64,000 nucleotides of DNA from Cucumis sativus (Eukaryota; Streptophyta; Magnoliopsida; Cucurbitales; Cucurbitaceae), in the NCBI RefSeq assembly GCF_000004075.3, contig NC_026658.2:3658001-3722000 (forward strand). Reading direction: 5' to 3'. The notes beneath the pieces are model-generated. The model had not been told where the DNA came from, did no database searches, and was given only the letters and a program-made list of their open reading frames with translations. The position numbers and the translations under genes were made by a program. The first letter of the stretch is position 1. Each line of letters starts with the position of its first letter. Positions 33,659 to 46,900 of this stretch are shown in pieces.

Positions 33659-35261
33659 TCTTACAAGTAATATTTGAAATAGCGTTGAACTAAAATATAG
33701 AGACGAAATTGAAAAGTTACAAATAAAGAAAGTACAAATGTCATTTGAATGCAATAAGACGTAACATAAACATAACTCAATTGACGTAAACTTTATGTCG
33801 TGTACTCCCAAATGAATCGATTTGCAAAAAGAGAAAGAGAAATTCAAAGTTTTTGGGGATAGTTGGGTGGTCAACTTCCACAAGGAGCAGTACGGCCAAA
33901 TTGCAAAAACATGTTAAACATAACACAGTGGAAAACGCCAAAATGAAAATGTACTTTTTTCTATTGAGTGTTTTGTTTGTTTATAATGAGACTTTTGAAA
34001 TTGGCAATAGCCAATCTTTTTCTTTTGCTTCTTCTACAAATACAATGCCCCAAATTCCCTAATTGTCATAATGGTTGATTAATGATTCTTTTTCTTTTTC
34101 TCTTTTGTCTTTCTCCTCACCTTTTGGTCCCATTTTGCTTTAACTCCCCTACTTTTTCAAGCACTGATGACTTTCTTTTTTCCTTTAATCACTCTTGGTT
34201 AATTATTTTGCGAGGGGCGGTATGTTTATAAATCAGATGGTTACCAAATGATGTTTTAATTTGATTTTTGAAGTTATTGGTAAAAAAGTAGATAACAAAG
34301 TAAGAAGTTTAAAGGTTTATAGAATCACACGTTGGAGGGACGGTGTGATTGTGATTAAGAATGAATGGTCATTTTTGGGAGGGAAAAAAAAAGGAAGGAA
34401 AAAGTCTTTTTGGGATCAAATTAGGGCTCTTGAATCCATGTCAAATCAAAATGTAGTTCAATCAACTTTGCCATGACTAGTGAGCTGAGGTGGGGATCTT
34501 AATAGGAAAAGTAGGTGCCTTTAATAATTGACATTTTTTTCAGTGGATTAGGCCTCTACTTTTTTCTTTCTTTCTTTCACTATTTGTTCTCCGAACAGAT
34601 TGGCCCATTCATCCAAAAAAACCATAGCTAGAACATACCCTTTTCCATCTTTCTGCAGTTTGCATTAGCCATACATTGGCTTGGCCTTGGACATTTACAG
34701 TTGGCTGCCCCTAATGTAATCAAATCACACAAACATGAAACACTGTACAAATATTAGGTTCATTTACGCCTTTTTTTAATGAAACTGATCCATCAAGGTT
34801 GTGTGAATGGCATCGATCCAAGCAAAGTTCCCTATTTCAATCCAGATCTCAAATATTAGATCTGAATTAAGTATCTGAACCATATAAAAGGTAATCAAGA
34901 ACACTGTTGAAGTGAAAATACACATGTTTCCATTGTTCTTTATTTCCAAAAAGTAACAGCAAAATGTTCAAAACCTGGGAAACAGATCCAAGGATGGCTA
35001 CAAGATGATCAAATCATCGAAAGTTATGATGTCTGACTAACTGTGCCTGATTTCTCAAGATAATGAAAAATGGGGTTTTAGAGAGGATTGAATAGAGCTG
35101 TGGCCATTGGACATTGTCCGTGATTAATGGCATTCAGTTCACTCTTTCATCCAACCTCCATATATTATTTGAGATGAAGGTTGTGTCTTTTATGAATATC
35201 AGCACAACATTTCAAAGGGGAAGAATCTTATGTGGTTGGTTACCTACATTAGAAATTTGTC
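33659..35261. other. Intergenic region between the minisatellite and gamma-CA
   Basis: No gene is recognised. The right-hand 300-400 bases are the 3' flank of the gamma carbonic anhydrase gene, which ends at 35262. Short frames at 33853-34062 and 34261-34476 have no family resemblance. Confidence 0.55.
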
Positions 35262-38200
35262 TTACGAGGACTTTGCTACTTTGTCAGCCAATATGTTATC
35301 TGGAAGGACAAGCTCTGGGGGGGTTTCACGAACAACACCCAACATTGAATCATAATCTTCATCCCGGCGAGCAAACTTTTTGCGAAGAACCTTTTCAAGT
35401 TCAATTTCATCAAAGCTCTTTACGTTTTCGGCTGCATGAACCTGTGATAAGTTGGAATAATTTATGGCTGACTGGGAGATAAAGACCATCTCTTCTTCTG
35501 TAAGCTTCCTCAGGAATTTTGCTGGATTGCCTCCCCAAACCTGTAATTGAATTGCTGACATTTAATAATTTCTTTCAATCATGATGAAACGCAACTTCTA
35601 CTCATAATAAAGAGGGTGCATACCCAAGAGAGATTTGACTAGTCCCATACTCTAGCAAAGAATTGAGCAAGAAATAAAAAAGAACCCACTTATCACTCTA
35701 TAGTAATGACATGTTTGGATTATTGACTTACTAAGTGTTTAAACACTTAAAAAGTCAATCCAAACGGGTCCTAAGCCTATTTTCTTTTACACCCACCTTA
35801 TCCACATCATACCAAAGTAGAAATTACATGAATCCTCGCCTCAAAACAGATAAGCGCACACACTTGACCCAATGGCTTTAACGTTTGTCCTAATTAATAA
35901 TGGAGGTGTATCACATCATTCTCTTGATCAGATAAACAAACAAGAGCAAATTTCCATTAGAAACAGTGAATTGTGTGCAACCAATCCTTGAAATGTGGGA
36001 GCCAAGTACCAACTATATTGATTTGACTATAAAATTCAATACCAGATAACTATACTGATAGCAAAGTAAAATGGTAGTATTGAGAGAAACCTCTCCACAT
36101 GGGACTCGTGTATTCTGCCTCACAAGTGCTCCAGCAGCAACCATTGCATGCTTTTCTACGTACACCCCATCAAGCAATGTGGCTCCCATCCCCACAAATG
36201 CCTCATCCTCAATAGTACATCCATGTAACACAGCACTGTGACCTGTCTAGTTAAAATTTGAAACCGTAATACATGCACATCGAGTGATAGATGTTAATAG
36301 CATTAAAATAAGATAATTTCACTCACCAACAGTAACGTTGTCTCCAATGATAGTTGGTAAAACCTTTCCACTTAAATTGGATTTTGCTACATGAACTAAA
36401 GAGTTGTCTTGTATGTTAGTTCCGGAACCAACACTGATGCTGTTAACATCACCTTCACAAAAATTTGGAGTTAGATAAATATAAGCAAATGGTGTGAGAG
36501 AAGATGGGGAAAGAAGAAAAGCAAACTTGTTAAACAAATTACTGGCAAATGGTTGTTCCAAGGTAAACTAATGGTTCTCACCAAATAAATTTAGGCAAAA
36601 AGAAGAGTTGACTCAAATTATTATCAGCAAAAAACAGAGCGATCATTTTGCTCACAAAAAACACCAATTACGTTCCCCAAAAAAGTACTAGTCCTCAAAC
36701 ATTTGCAATTGCTAACAAGCAAAAATGCAGCAAACGGAATTTCAATAGTTGCACGACCTCATGTTTATGCACAACCTAGAATCTAAAATTTTCAATACAC
36801 TTGTCACAACAAGGCTTTCTCCCAACCATGGCTTTCAACCAAAAAATCATTAATGCAGCAAACATATCAACTTTTGTTCCCATTACTTATCATAACATTT
36901 CTACTTTAATCTTTTTCTTCCGATATTATTTGCCCCAGTCTACTTTTCAGATTATCATATTTTGGAACATTATGTACTGGACTTGCATTTGTAAGATTTT
37001 CTCTTGCGTTGGATGAAATTACTTAAACAGACTTGCAAATCATTAGCTCAAATGAATCCCAAAAGCCAAATATATAAAAACATGCTATTTCAGGTCAATA
37101 TTAATGGATGAGGTACTATTAAACACTATTTATACAATGTGTAGAAGTCTAAATTCAGGAACTTTGGAAATCAGAAAAAGTAGTTTAAGGGGGGGTGGCA
37201 TCAAAATTGACACACTACCAGATATGAAGAATGAAACATGTACATTTTCAAAAAGGCTAATGTTAAGTTTACCTCTCAAAACACACCCATACCAAATAGA
37301 GGACCCTCGTCCCACCTGCACATCACCAATGATAGATGCACTAGGTGCCACAAATGCATCCTTGTCGACCACGGGAGCCTTGTCAAATATGTTCATGAGT
37401 GTCCTATGCCTAGATACTAAAGAAAAAAGAATCAGAATTAGATAATGTCATCTGAAAATTTTACTTATAAAGAGTTCAAACCAAAAGCCTTTACATAGTT
37501 ACACAAATTCATTCGAAGCACAGAAAAAAACTAGGGTTCAACAGAAGAATCTCCAGGGCATATACAACGTTGCTGTGTATATAATAAAACCACAGTCAAG
37601 TATTGAAGATATACGTGACCAAAAGTGAAATAGAAATGATGGTTGAGATAATTTATTTTGCTATTTGTATTTTCCATGTCCTACGAAGCATTTTGCAACA
37701 GCCCTTGTTTGCAAGTGTTTTGCAACAGTGTTCATAATATACTTTCTTTGACATTGGAATTCTAAGTCTTGGAGCCACTATTTTTAAAAACAAAAAGAGG
37801 GGCAAAAGGATGTATTATCAGACATACAAAGAAATATTGGTTCAATTTAAACTCCTCTCAGGATCTCAACATCCAGAATCATCATTACAAACAGCCATGT
37901 TGTGTACAAACAAACTAATATAATCCTCAAACTAAGGTATAATCAAGGATTGAAATACCGTCAGTATATTAATATATCAGTATATCAAAGGGTTGGACAC
38001 TATAAAGTATTAATCGATATCTCCAATACCTTTCATAAATACAAATAAAGCATAAACGAACTTCATTTAATAAAATCAATACAAATATGAAAATTAACAA
38101 CAAGATCTATGACTATGGACTTAGTTTTGATTTTTGAAGTACAAACAACAAAATTATTAATTTAAATAATTTTTATGAACTTTTTTATTTACAAAAATAT

Positions 38201-38969
38201 CTTCCAATTTATGATATGAATCAATATAACCATAAAATTGACATCCCAATCATGATATCAACATCGATATTTTAAGCCATGGGTATGTATAATAGATGAT
38301 GAATTTCTACTTATGCTCCTTCCTAAAGTGACGTTCTCAACAATTAAGGTCTCACATTAGCTCTCTAAATTTTCGGTGCTGTTTCCTGAAAGCACACCTG
38401 ATGAACAACCTAACCTGAAGAATATGAAGTCCTAATTATACCATCAACAGCACACAGAAATGCACATGATAAGACTGGCAGTTCATATCTACAAGTCGAA
38501 AATCCCAATACAATATCTAAGTAAAGTTCATGCCTTCTACAAACCGTGTCCAACTCAACTCGAACCAACAACGATCATAGTTTGAATGTCAATTGTAGGG
38601 AAACGTAAAAGGGTATTCGAAACAAAGCGAATTTCGTAGAAAACCCACAAAAGATACAATGCGGTTTATGCCCAGATAAATGGCAAACAAAAGTTACAAA
38701 GCAATATGAATATCTTCCCAATTATATTGAATAGCACAAATGATTCCATCAAATCAAAATCGGTGGGAAAACAAAGACAATCTTAATAGGAATTTAAAAA
38801 TGGAGAAAATTGGAAGATCAAAGTAAAATAGAATATGGTAGTTAAGAAGGTTACGTTGTTCTTGAAAGTAGTAATTCCCTTGAAGGCGGCAACCAAGACG
38901 ATCGAGGGCTTGGCCGGTCTCTCGGATCCAGAATCCGACAGTGTAGATTGCCTTTCCCAATGTTCCCAT
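35262..38969 (-). CDS. Gamma-type carbonic anhydrase, mitochondrial complex I subunit
   Basis: There are five exons on the minus strand: 38969-38855, 37416-37273, 36452-36327, 36242-36091 and 35540-35262, all GT-AG, encoding 271 residues. Plant gamma-CAs form the matrix-exposed carbonic anhydrase domain of complex I. The N-terminus (MGTLGKAIYTVGFWIRETGQ) is the conserved family start. The left-handed beta-helix hexapeptide repeats run from about residue 60 to 200. The three zinc-ligand histidines are present: His107 (LVHVA), His130 and His135 (GHSAVLHGC), with Arg86 and Asp102 also kept, so it looks like an active-type CA rather than a CA-like subunit. The closest Arabidopsis group is gammaCA1-3; the genomic context recalls At5g66510 (gammaCA3). 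An in-frame ATG three codons upstream (38978) is less likely than 38969 by family comparison. The gene is divergent from the coiled-coil gene at 40620. Confidence 0.96.
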
Positions 38970-40619
38970 CTTCCACAAATGCTCTTCGTCTTCCTCCTCA
39001 GTCCACAGTTTTTTTTGCTTTTAATTACAGATGGAAGAAATGTAAGATTCAGAAGGAACAACCCATAGCTGAAGAGTTCATCGTTTACCCTTTTCTTCTT
39101 CTTTTTTGTTAAATTATACAAAACCAAAATCAATTTTAGGGTATAATATTCCAACCAAAAGTTCTCATTTTTACCATTTATTTTTAAAAACTGTTTCAAA
39201 ATATCAATCTCATTAGCTCACTCACTTTCAAATATGATGCATTTTGAGTTAGAAATGATAAAATCAAACGGTATAGTCATATAATTGGTTACAAATTTGG
39301 GTAATATATGGTTTTTCATAAGTATCAAACTTTAACTTTAACTTTATATCACAAGTACTTACTTTAAAGTTAAAGTTTAAAGACTTTTTATATATATATA
39401 TATTTTTTTTAATACAAGGGAAATGAGTATTTTAAATCATAAATTTTTGATTGAGCTTGACAAATTATATAAACTTTAATAGTGTATAAAATTAAATATA
39501 GAGTTTCATACCAAAATGAATTAATATAAAGATGATGGTTAGTATTAAAAAAAGAGGAGGGTTGTTTTTTAAAAGGAAAAAAAAGAAGAGTAATGTAAAA
39601 GGAAGGGGAGGGGGGAAGAGAGGGAGGGAGGTTGGGCCTTCCAAATTTTCTAAGTTATCGTATTTCTGCATCTTCTTCTTATTGGTCTTTTCTTCTAATC
39701 TTAATTTTTCAGGTACACTAACAAACCAACACACCCCATTCTTCTGACAGTTCGATCTTCTCTTTGGTCAGTTTGATTTCTTCTTCTTCGTCTTCTTCTC
39801 TTCATTTGCTATTTTCTAATTCCCTTATTTGATTTCTTTTTCTTTTTTTTTTTCATTTTCCAGCTTCGTTTTTCCACCCTCAACCTCTTCCCGTTTTCCT
39901 CCTATTCTCGTTCTCCCTCATCACTGTGATTTTCTCTATTATTTTTGCAGTTCTTTTCTGGGTTTTTTCCCTTTCTTTGAAAACCTTCACTTTTATTAGG
40001 ATCAGGTGATTTTTGGGTTTCAGTTGTTGTTTGATGAGCAGATTCTAGGGTTTTGGAGGTGTTGGGGGAGGGGACCTTTTCGAGCCGATGAGACTACTAT
40101 TGGGTCTTTTTTGTTCGTTGATTTAAGTTTTGCAAGGATGTTATTATTAGGAATCTGATAGCTTTGAGCTCGTTTTTGCTTTTAGATTTACTATGTATCA
40201 TCATCTGGTGCATTCGTATTTTGTTTGTTCGATCTTTGATTGTGAGTTCTAGTTTAACCAATTTTGATGAAGGAAGGTATAGTTTATTTATACTCAATTA
40301 TCTACTTGTGCTCTGAAGTATCTTGTAAGTCCGATGTAGCCCGTGAGATGCTGATTTACTTATTTTCCTTTGGCTGGTAGACATTGTGTTGCTTAAATGT
40401 TAAAATTGGTGTTTGAGGTTTCTAAAGGCCTAGATGATATGTACATAATTTCAATGTGTTACACTGATGGTGTTCTAGGCCTGTTTGGAATCACTTTTCA
40501 ACGGGTTATAAATATTTAGGAAATGATTGCAAATAGACTGTCTCTTTGATGTCAATATTTTCCGCTTGGGAGCTGATTTTTAACATTTCTTTTTGCACAG
40601 AATTTTTGTAAGTACAGAT
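38970..40619. promoter_or_regulatory. Shared upstream region of gamma-CA (-) and the coiled-coil gene (+)
   Basis: The two genes are head to head, 1650 bp between start codons. The middle holds a short perfect hairpin (aaactttaacttta at 39327-39340 and taaagttaaagttt at 39365-39378) and a G-rich block (39605-39636). A pyrimidine-rich stretch (about 39770-39960) looks like the transcribed leader of the plus-strand gene. An acceptor (ttttgcacag, ending 40600) 20 bases before the start at 40620 indicates a leader intron. Confidence 0.5.
39605..39636 (+). other. G-rich tract with quadruplex potential
   Basis: G-runs at 39605-39608, 39610-39615, 39622-39624, 39626-39628 and 39634-39636 are separated by loops of 1-6 bases, which satisfies the usual G3+N1-7 rule on the plus strand. 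It lies between two divergent genes. Confidence 0.65.
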
Positions 40620-42199
40620 ATGGCTTCAGAGGAAGATCTTGATCTATCATCTTTGAAAATTCAGCTCAGTGAAACAAATGAAACTTGGAAGCAAGAAATG
40701 GAAAAACGCCAATCAGAAGTAGGTGTGTTGCAAGCAAAGCTTATTGAGGTGAAGGCTTCTATAGAAGGGTCTGAGGAAGACTCAAGAAAGGAGCTAGAGG
40801 TTCTCTGGCGAAGAGTTAAGACAACTTCTACATTGTTAACGTACTTGAAATCAAAAGCAAGAATGTTAGCAGTTCCTCATTTGGCTCACTCTTCGTGTGG
40901 TATTAAACATTTAGAAGGGGTAGGGTTAGTAGACAAAACTGGAACACCACTGTCTGGTTGGTCTAAAAGTATTGATCTTTCTCCATTTGATGGTACTGAA
41001 GAAGAATCCTTGATTGGTATTGGAAAGCCTTGTGGATTACTAGATGAACAAGATGCAGTTTATATCGGTCAAATACTGAAGTCTGTTCAGATGGTTTCAG
41101 ATGTAATGGAAGCACTTGTCAAGAGGGTTATTTTGGCAGAATCAGAAACTGCTGAAGAGAAGGAAAAGGTTCATTTGGGTCGGGAGGAAATTAAAAAAAA
41201 ATCAATCCAGATTGAGAACATGTCATCAAAACTAGAGGAAATGGAACAATTTGCTGTGGGTACAAATGGCATTCTAAATGAAATGCGGCAGAGAGTTGAG
41301 GATCTGGTTGAAGAAACGTGTAGACAGAGGCAAAGAGCTGCTGAAAATGAGCAGGAACTGTGTCGTGTTAAGAGGGACTTTGAGTCTTTGAAATCATATG
41401 TCAGTAGTCTCATCACTGTTAGAGAAACACTTTTATCATCGGAAAAACAATTTCAGACAATCGAGAGGCTGTTTGAACGGTTTGTATATTTCTTACGTTA
41501 TATTGCTTTGACCCTGCTTCCTCTTTTCTTTTGTTATCATGAACGTCCAATTTATTTTATAGTTTTTCCTCGATGGTTTAATTTTTAATGTTCTCTCATT
41601 ATACTCATGGCTTCTATTATTTTCATTCGACTCGCACCACACATATATGATATCCTATGCACTAAGCTTTTCTTCTACTTGTATTTCCTTGTGAGCCAGC
41701 TCATGATAGACCTATATTTAAATGTGGAGTTCGACAGCACACAATGGATTTTCGTTATACAGTCTTTGCTTTTCTCAGAAACAATAATAGGAAAATGCTT
41801 CGATTGCAAACAGTCTATTCTCCAGCTTATTCTCTGAATTTCTAAATTATTTAGGTGTGAAATTGGATAATAACATCCAGAATAGCAGCTTGCAACAAGC
41901 TGGATCATGTAAATATGTGATTTGTTCTCTCACCGCCAAAATAAAAATCCTTGTCATTGCCATTATGTCTCGTTTGCTATTATAACTTGTTTTTCACAGG
42001 TTTTAATTGATTGCTGTGAAACAGGCTAGTTGCTAAGACCACTCAGTTGGAGGGTGAGAAAATGCAGAAAGAAGTAGAAGTCCAGAAACTTATGGAAGAA
42101 AATGTGAGGTTGAGTGCTCTTCTTGACAAGAAAGAGGCTCAACTTTTAGCTATGAATGAACAATGCAAGGTAATGGCCTTGAGTGCTTCACATATTTAA
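40620..42199 (+). CDS. Coiled-coil protein of unknown function
   Basis: There are two coding exons, 40620-41479 and 42025-42199, encoding 344 residues. The start MASEEDLDL follows a leader-intron acceptor at 40600; the frame also opens 27 bases earlier, but those codons lie across the acceptor. Long Glu/Lys/Gln-rich heptad-like stretches flank a less helical middle: about residues 10-75, then 180-290 and the whole second exon (LVAKTTQLEGEKMQKEVE through MNEQCK). The middle (about 85-165) is conserved-looking but not recognised. The second exon can read through a potential donor (AAG|GTAATG at 42169/42170) to end in VMALSASHI, which I prefer because the continuation reads naturally. Splicing there gives other ends (see findings). 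No catalytic motif is visible. Confidence 0.8.
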
Positions 42200-43931
42200 T
42201 CAAAACACTTGTTCTCCTTGCTCATCAGCCTGGATAGCAAGGCTTCCTCTCGGTTGACAATCCGAGGCCCAAACAAGAGGCGGCGGCGGCGGCGGCAGAG
42301 GCAGAATGGAGCATCAGGTATTCTTGCATATATAATGTATTGTGAAAAACCCTTGTGAAGTTTATTATGTAGTTCCATAGGCTCAGTTGTTGTATCTGCT
42401 ATTGCGGAGAGAACTCACAAGGTTTTTCTTCATTGGAGTTTAAACTTGGTTTGTGAATGCTTCCGAGATCTGTATGTATGCTTCAAAAGTTGGTATCTTT
42501 CTGCTCTTTAGTACCTTACATAAATTTCCCTTTTGGCATTACGTTCTTTTTCTTTATTATTATTATTCTTTTTGTCTTTTTTTTGTCAGTTGGATACAAT
42601 GTGCAAAATCCTTAAAAGCAACTTCCGGTCTCCCTTCTGATAATTCCCTTAATTTTCTTCCGTTAATAAAATCGAGTTTTTTTCTTTCCTGTAAAGTAAC
42701 AACATGAGATTTTTCAATGGTATAAGATTTATTTCCTTGATCAAATGTTTAGAAGTTCAAATCAGTACTCGCACAAATGTATTCAAAAAGTGCTGATTCA
42801 ATTTTTTTTTTCCATTATATTTTTCATCCAAGGTGGGAATGGCCTAAATTAGGTATGAGTTCTGTTATAAAATACAGGGGAGATTTTATTTCATATCATT
42901 AACAGTATAATTAATTTAAAAAACTAATATTTGTTTAAGAAGTATTGGTAATGTATTTAGTTTAGACAAAATAAATGAATGAAGGAAGAAGGTGACAGAT
43001 GTTAATAGAAGTTGATGTGTGAAAATTCGGGTAAGCAATTGATGTGATGTTTACATTGTAACGTCTTAGAATAGCATTGAGAAATCAATATCCTCTATTG
43101 CACGTGCATTACAAGACTAGCAAATTGTTAGCATTTGGTGATTTGAATCTTGTTAAGTTGATCAGTTGGACAAATCCTCCCAATGCTGTCATCTTTCGGT
43201 GATTTTGAAATAAGACAGTCACAAATCTTGAGATTTCTATAATGTAAAATTAAGTTTGAAAACAAAATTATTGGATTTATTAACTACCATAATTACCAGC
43301 TGAAAACTCTCGAATTGATTTTGAAAAACAATTGTGTAAATTTTAATAAATAATGGCAAAAGTATGATGGATTGAGACTTTGTAGAGTACATGATTTAGG
43401 CTCTAATCATAGTGTATCATCACGTGGATCTATCTTAAGCAATTTCACTCCGATATGATGTAAGAATAAAAAAAACTTACTCTAAAAAGTGGAACAAAAT
43501 TCAATCAACTCCAAAATTTAAGTTAAGTCTTGTCTCTGACTGAACTTCATTACGAAGAAAGAGGGAGAGCGAGTAATATTAAGAGAAAAATAGAGAAAAC
43601 AAATGCAAAAACCAAAACCCTAAAAAAAGAGGAAGATTCGAACTCAAGTGAACAACTGTTTTATCTTGATGATATCACTCAAGCAATTGGTCAAAAAACT
43701 AAATTAAAGATTTTTTTTTTATTTTGGTGATCGGAAGGGAAAAAACCGTTAAATTTAGAGTCAAATTTCTGTAGTTAGGATTGAAGATATTGTATTTTCA
43801 AGTTAGAAAAGGGAAAAAGACAAGCAAGTGGCCGTTCCCCAGTTTCAGTTATGGTAAATTGGTTCTCTCTAATGGTTCAAACTCCAAATCTTATCCGTCG
43901 CATATCCACTAAAATACGAGATTGCAGAGAA
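42200..43931. other. Spacer between the coiled-coil and Maf-like genes
   Basis: It starts with the 3' flank of the coiled-coil gene, including (GGC)6 at 42279-42296 that would code for Ala if spliced into frame. The rest is AT-rich. The last ~80 bases are open in phase with the Maf-like gene and contain two further in-frame ATGs (43851 and 43872). Confidence 0.5.
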
Positions 43932-46900
43932 ATGGCTGCACCCAAATCACCATTTCAGGTTTTTCACCTTTTACTTCTCTATATTCTTCAACTTCTTTTC
44001 TCTTTCTTGCATTTCGTGATGTTGTGATTTATATGCAGATAATATTAGGTTCATCGTCAATGGCTCGTCGGCGCATTCTGTCGGAAATGGGATACGAGTT
44101 CACTATAATGGTGAATTTTCTTCTTACATATTCCTTATCCTTCTCGTTTTAGTTGTTGGAAGTTTGATTTGTTTTAGTCTATTTTAGACGGCGGACATTG
44201 ATGAGAAAGCGATTAGGAAGGAAAGGCCTGAAGAGTTGGTGGTGGCTCTGGCTGAGGCAAAGGTGTGCTTATTTTATTTACTTAGCTACTGTATTATTGT
44301 AGTTCTAATATCCCTTTAGGAACTATTTGGTTTTGCTCTAATTTCTAGCTGTTTCATCATTGAATTTGAATGGTGAAAGGTTGTACATGCAACCCTTCAA
44401 TCTTGTGCTACCCTGCATTTTATTATATGATGTTCCATTTCAAACCAATTCGTAATAGCTAATGAAGAGCATGAGCTCTCCTGATTTTTTCAATGTGTGA
44501 TCCTTAACATGTTGTATCTCTTTTGGATTCACCATTCTTGAATCTGATCTCAATTTTATTTTTGGACCCAACGGCTTTATGGGTTCTTATGCTCACTTTT
44601 AGGGCTAATAATGAAGTGTATCGCAACATTTTAAATGGATTGCAAATATTATAAAATCTATCACATATACACTACAAAACTATATCAATAGTCTATATTT
44701 ACAACTGATTTTCCATTGTGCTATATTTCTTAATGTCTCTGGGTTTTATCTCAAAATCAATTGGCAATGAGATGAGTAGCTTATCGATCTTACGAAGAGT
44801 GTGAAGTCTAATTTGGGATCCTCAACAATTCGTTAGTGCGAAGTAGTACCTAAGTAAAATCCACTGTGACAATGGGAAGAAGTTCTTCGTAGACTTTCAT
44901 TTGTTGTGAATTTTTGGTTCTTGAAGCTATAGTTGGATTTTAAGGAGGATACTTTATATATCAAGTCCAGAAAAGAGTCTTGCAGATTCAACATTTTTGT
45001 GAAGTTCACTGATGCATCTTATAACTTTGGAAAACAGAGATTAGGAGTACTTATCGTATATATGTTCATATCTTTTAGTCTTTCACCTGTAAGGTCAAGA
45101 GAAGGGCTTCTCCCTGATGGTTTTCACTCAATCTCTCTTAGGCAGATGCAATTATGTCAAGAATTCTAGCCACTGGCGTTCAACTCAACAATGATGCACA
45201 TCCGACACTGCTAATCACTGCGGACACTGTATGCTTTAATTCCCTCTTCCCTGTTCAGTATTTGCTTTAACTCAGATTATATTAGTTAGAGCGAGTTTGG
45301 GATATTTCTGGAATGCTCAACAATCACTTTTAACTATGTAAGAATGTTTTGAAATGCATTCTTAAAGTCATACCAGATTCATCCTAATTCCTAGGTAACA
45401 AACAAGTTACTAATTTCAGTTTTGCAAGGGATGTGTATCATTCATGATGCTCCCTTTTTTCTTTTTTATGGTATCCTGTCACATTTTCCTTATTTCCTAG
45501 TAACCTATTAAGAAGTATCTTAACTCTTAATTACTGCATTTGATTGATTTTGAGGTGGTGGTCTATGAAGGAACAATTAGAGAAAAACCATCCAACAAGG
45601 ACGAAGCTCGTAAATTTATCAAAGGTCATTTTCCTTCCAGACTTCATGCCTTTATTACTTCTTCCTGTACAATGATCTGAAAATTGAAACAGGACTAATG
45701 ATTTACTTAACGTCCTGCAGGCTATTCTGGTAGTCATGCTTCTGTTGTAGGTTCTGTACTTGTAACCAACCTTATGACAGGAACAAGAAAAGGGGGATGG
45801 GAAGAGGCAGAGGTATAATAAGCTTCAACTCACATTTTGTCCTCACTTAACCCAGGGACAACTTTTACATGATTCAACGGCAAGTTGAATAATGTGGACT
45901 AATTTTGTGCTGAAGGTTTATTTCTATGACATACCAGAGGAGATTATAGATACCCTGGTAAACGCTGGAATATTGTCTACTTGGATCACTTTCCGTAGTT
46001 GTTATGCTTTTCGTTTTGTACTATTTTCAAGTCTTATTGATGGTAAACTGGATCAGATTGAAGATGACGTTACATTCAAAGTAGCTGGGGGTCTGATGTT
46101 GGAGCATCCACTGACTTTGCCATTGGTTGAGGCAGTGGTTAGTAATATAGTTCTACTGATATGCTTTTGTACATGTTCGAACATTGTGTTCTCTTGTTGT
46201 CTTCTTGATAATCTATACAAAGAATGCCGCACAAATTGAGTCATGGACCTGAAAGGAGATTATAGTAACTTGAGTTTTGTAACTTTGTTTTTGGTTTTGC
46301 ATTAGTTGGTTCGTAGGATGAATGAATCACATACTGAAACATTAACGTAGCTTTTAATACCATATTACACACGATCAGATGAGGAAGTCAAGCACTTTGT
46401 CAATGTTATAAATTTACTCTATCAACGAATAACACAAGAAATTTGCCCTGCCTGACAGATCTATTTAAGTACTCCCTTAATTTACATGTACATCATTAAT
46501 TTATGTTCATCAAAATACGTGACAAAGTTGTATTTTATGGAAAAAATTATGCTGAACTTGCTTGGGACTGAATTATTTGTTTATTTCCTTGGTTGTAAAT
46601 AGGAAAATACAAATATGCCTAGTAACGGTATGTTTTGCTATTCCACTTTATATTTACCATATACGCGATAAATCTAGGTTAAATTGCAAATTTAGTTTTA
46701 TAGTTTGAAAAAAAAGCTAGAATTTAGTTTCTATGATTTATAAGTTGAATTTAGTCCACATGTTAGTTAAAACCTTCGTAAAGACTATTTATGAGAATTT
46801 TGTCAAATTATAAAGACTATTTGTGAGCTTTTATAAAACCATAAGAACTGAAGTTCCGACTTTTTTTTTTCAAATTACAGTGACCAAATTTATAATTTAG

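Noticed and set aside
41607-41908. Short frames within the coiled-coil gene intron
   Set aside because: They lie inside the intron 41480-42024 and lack family features.
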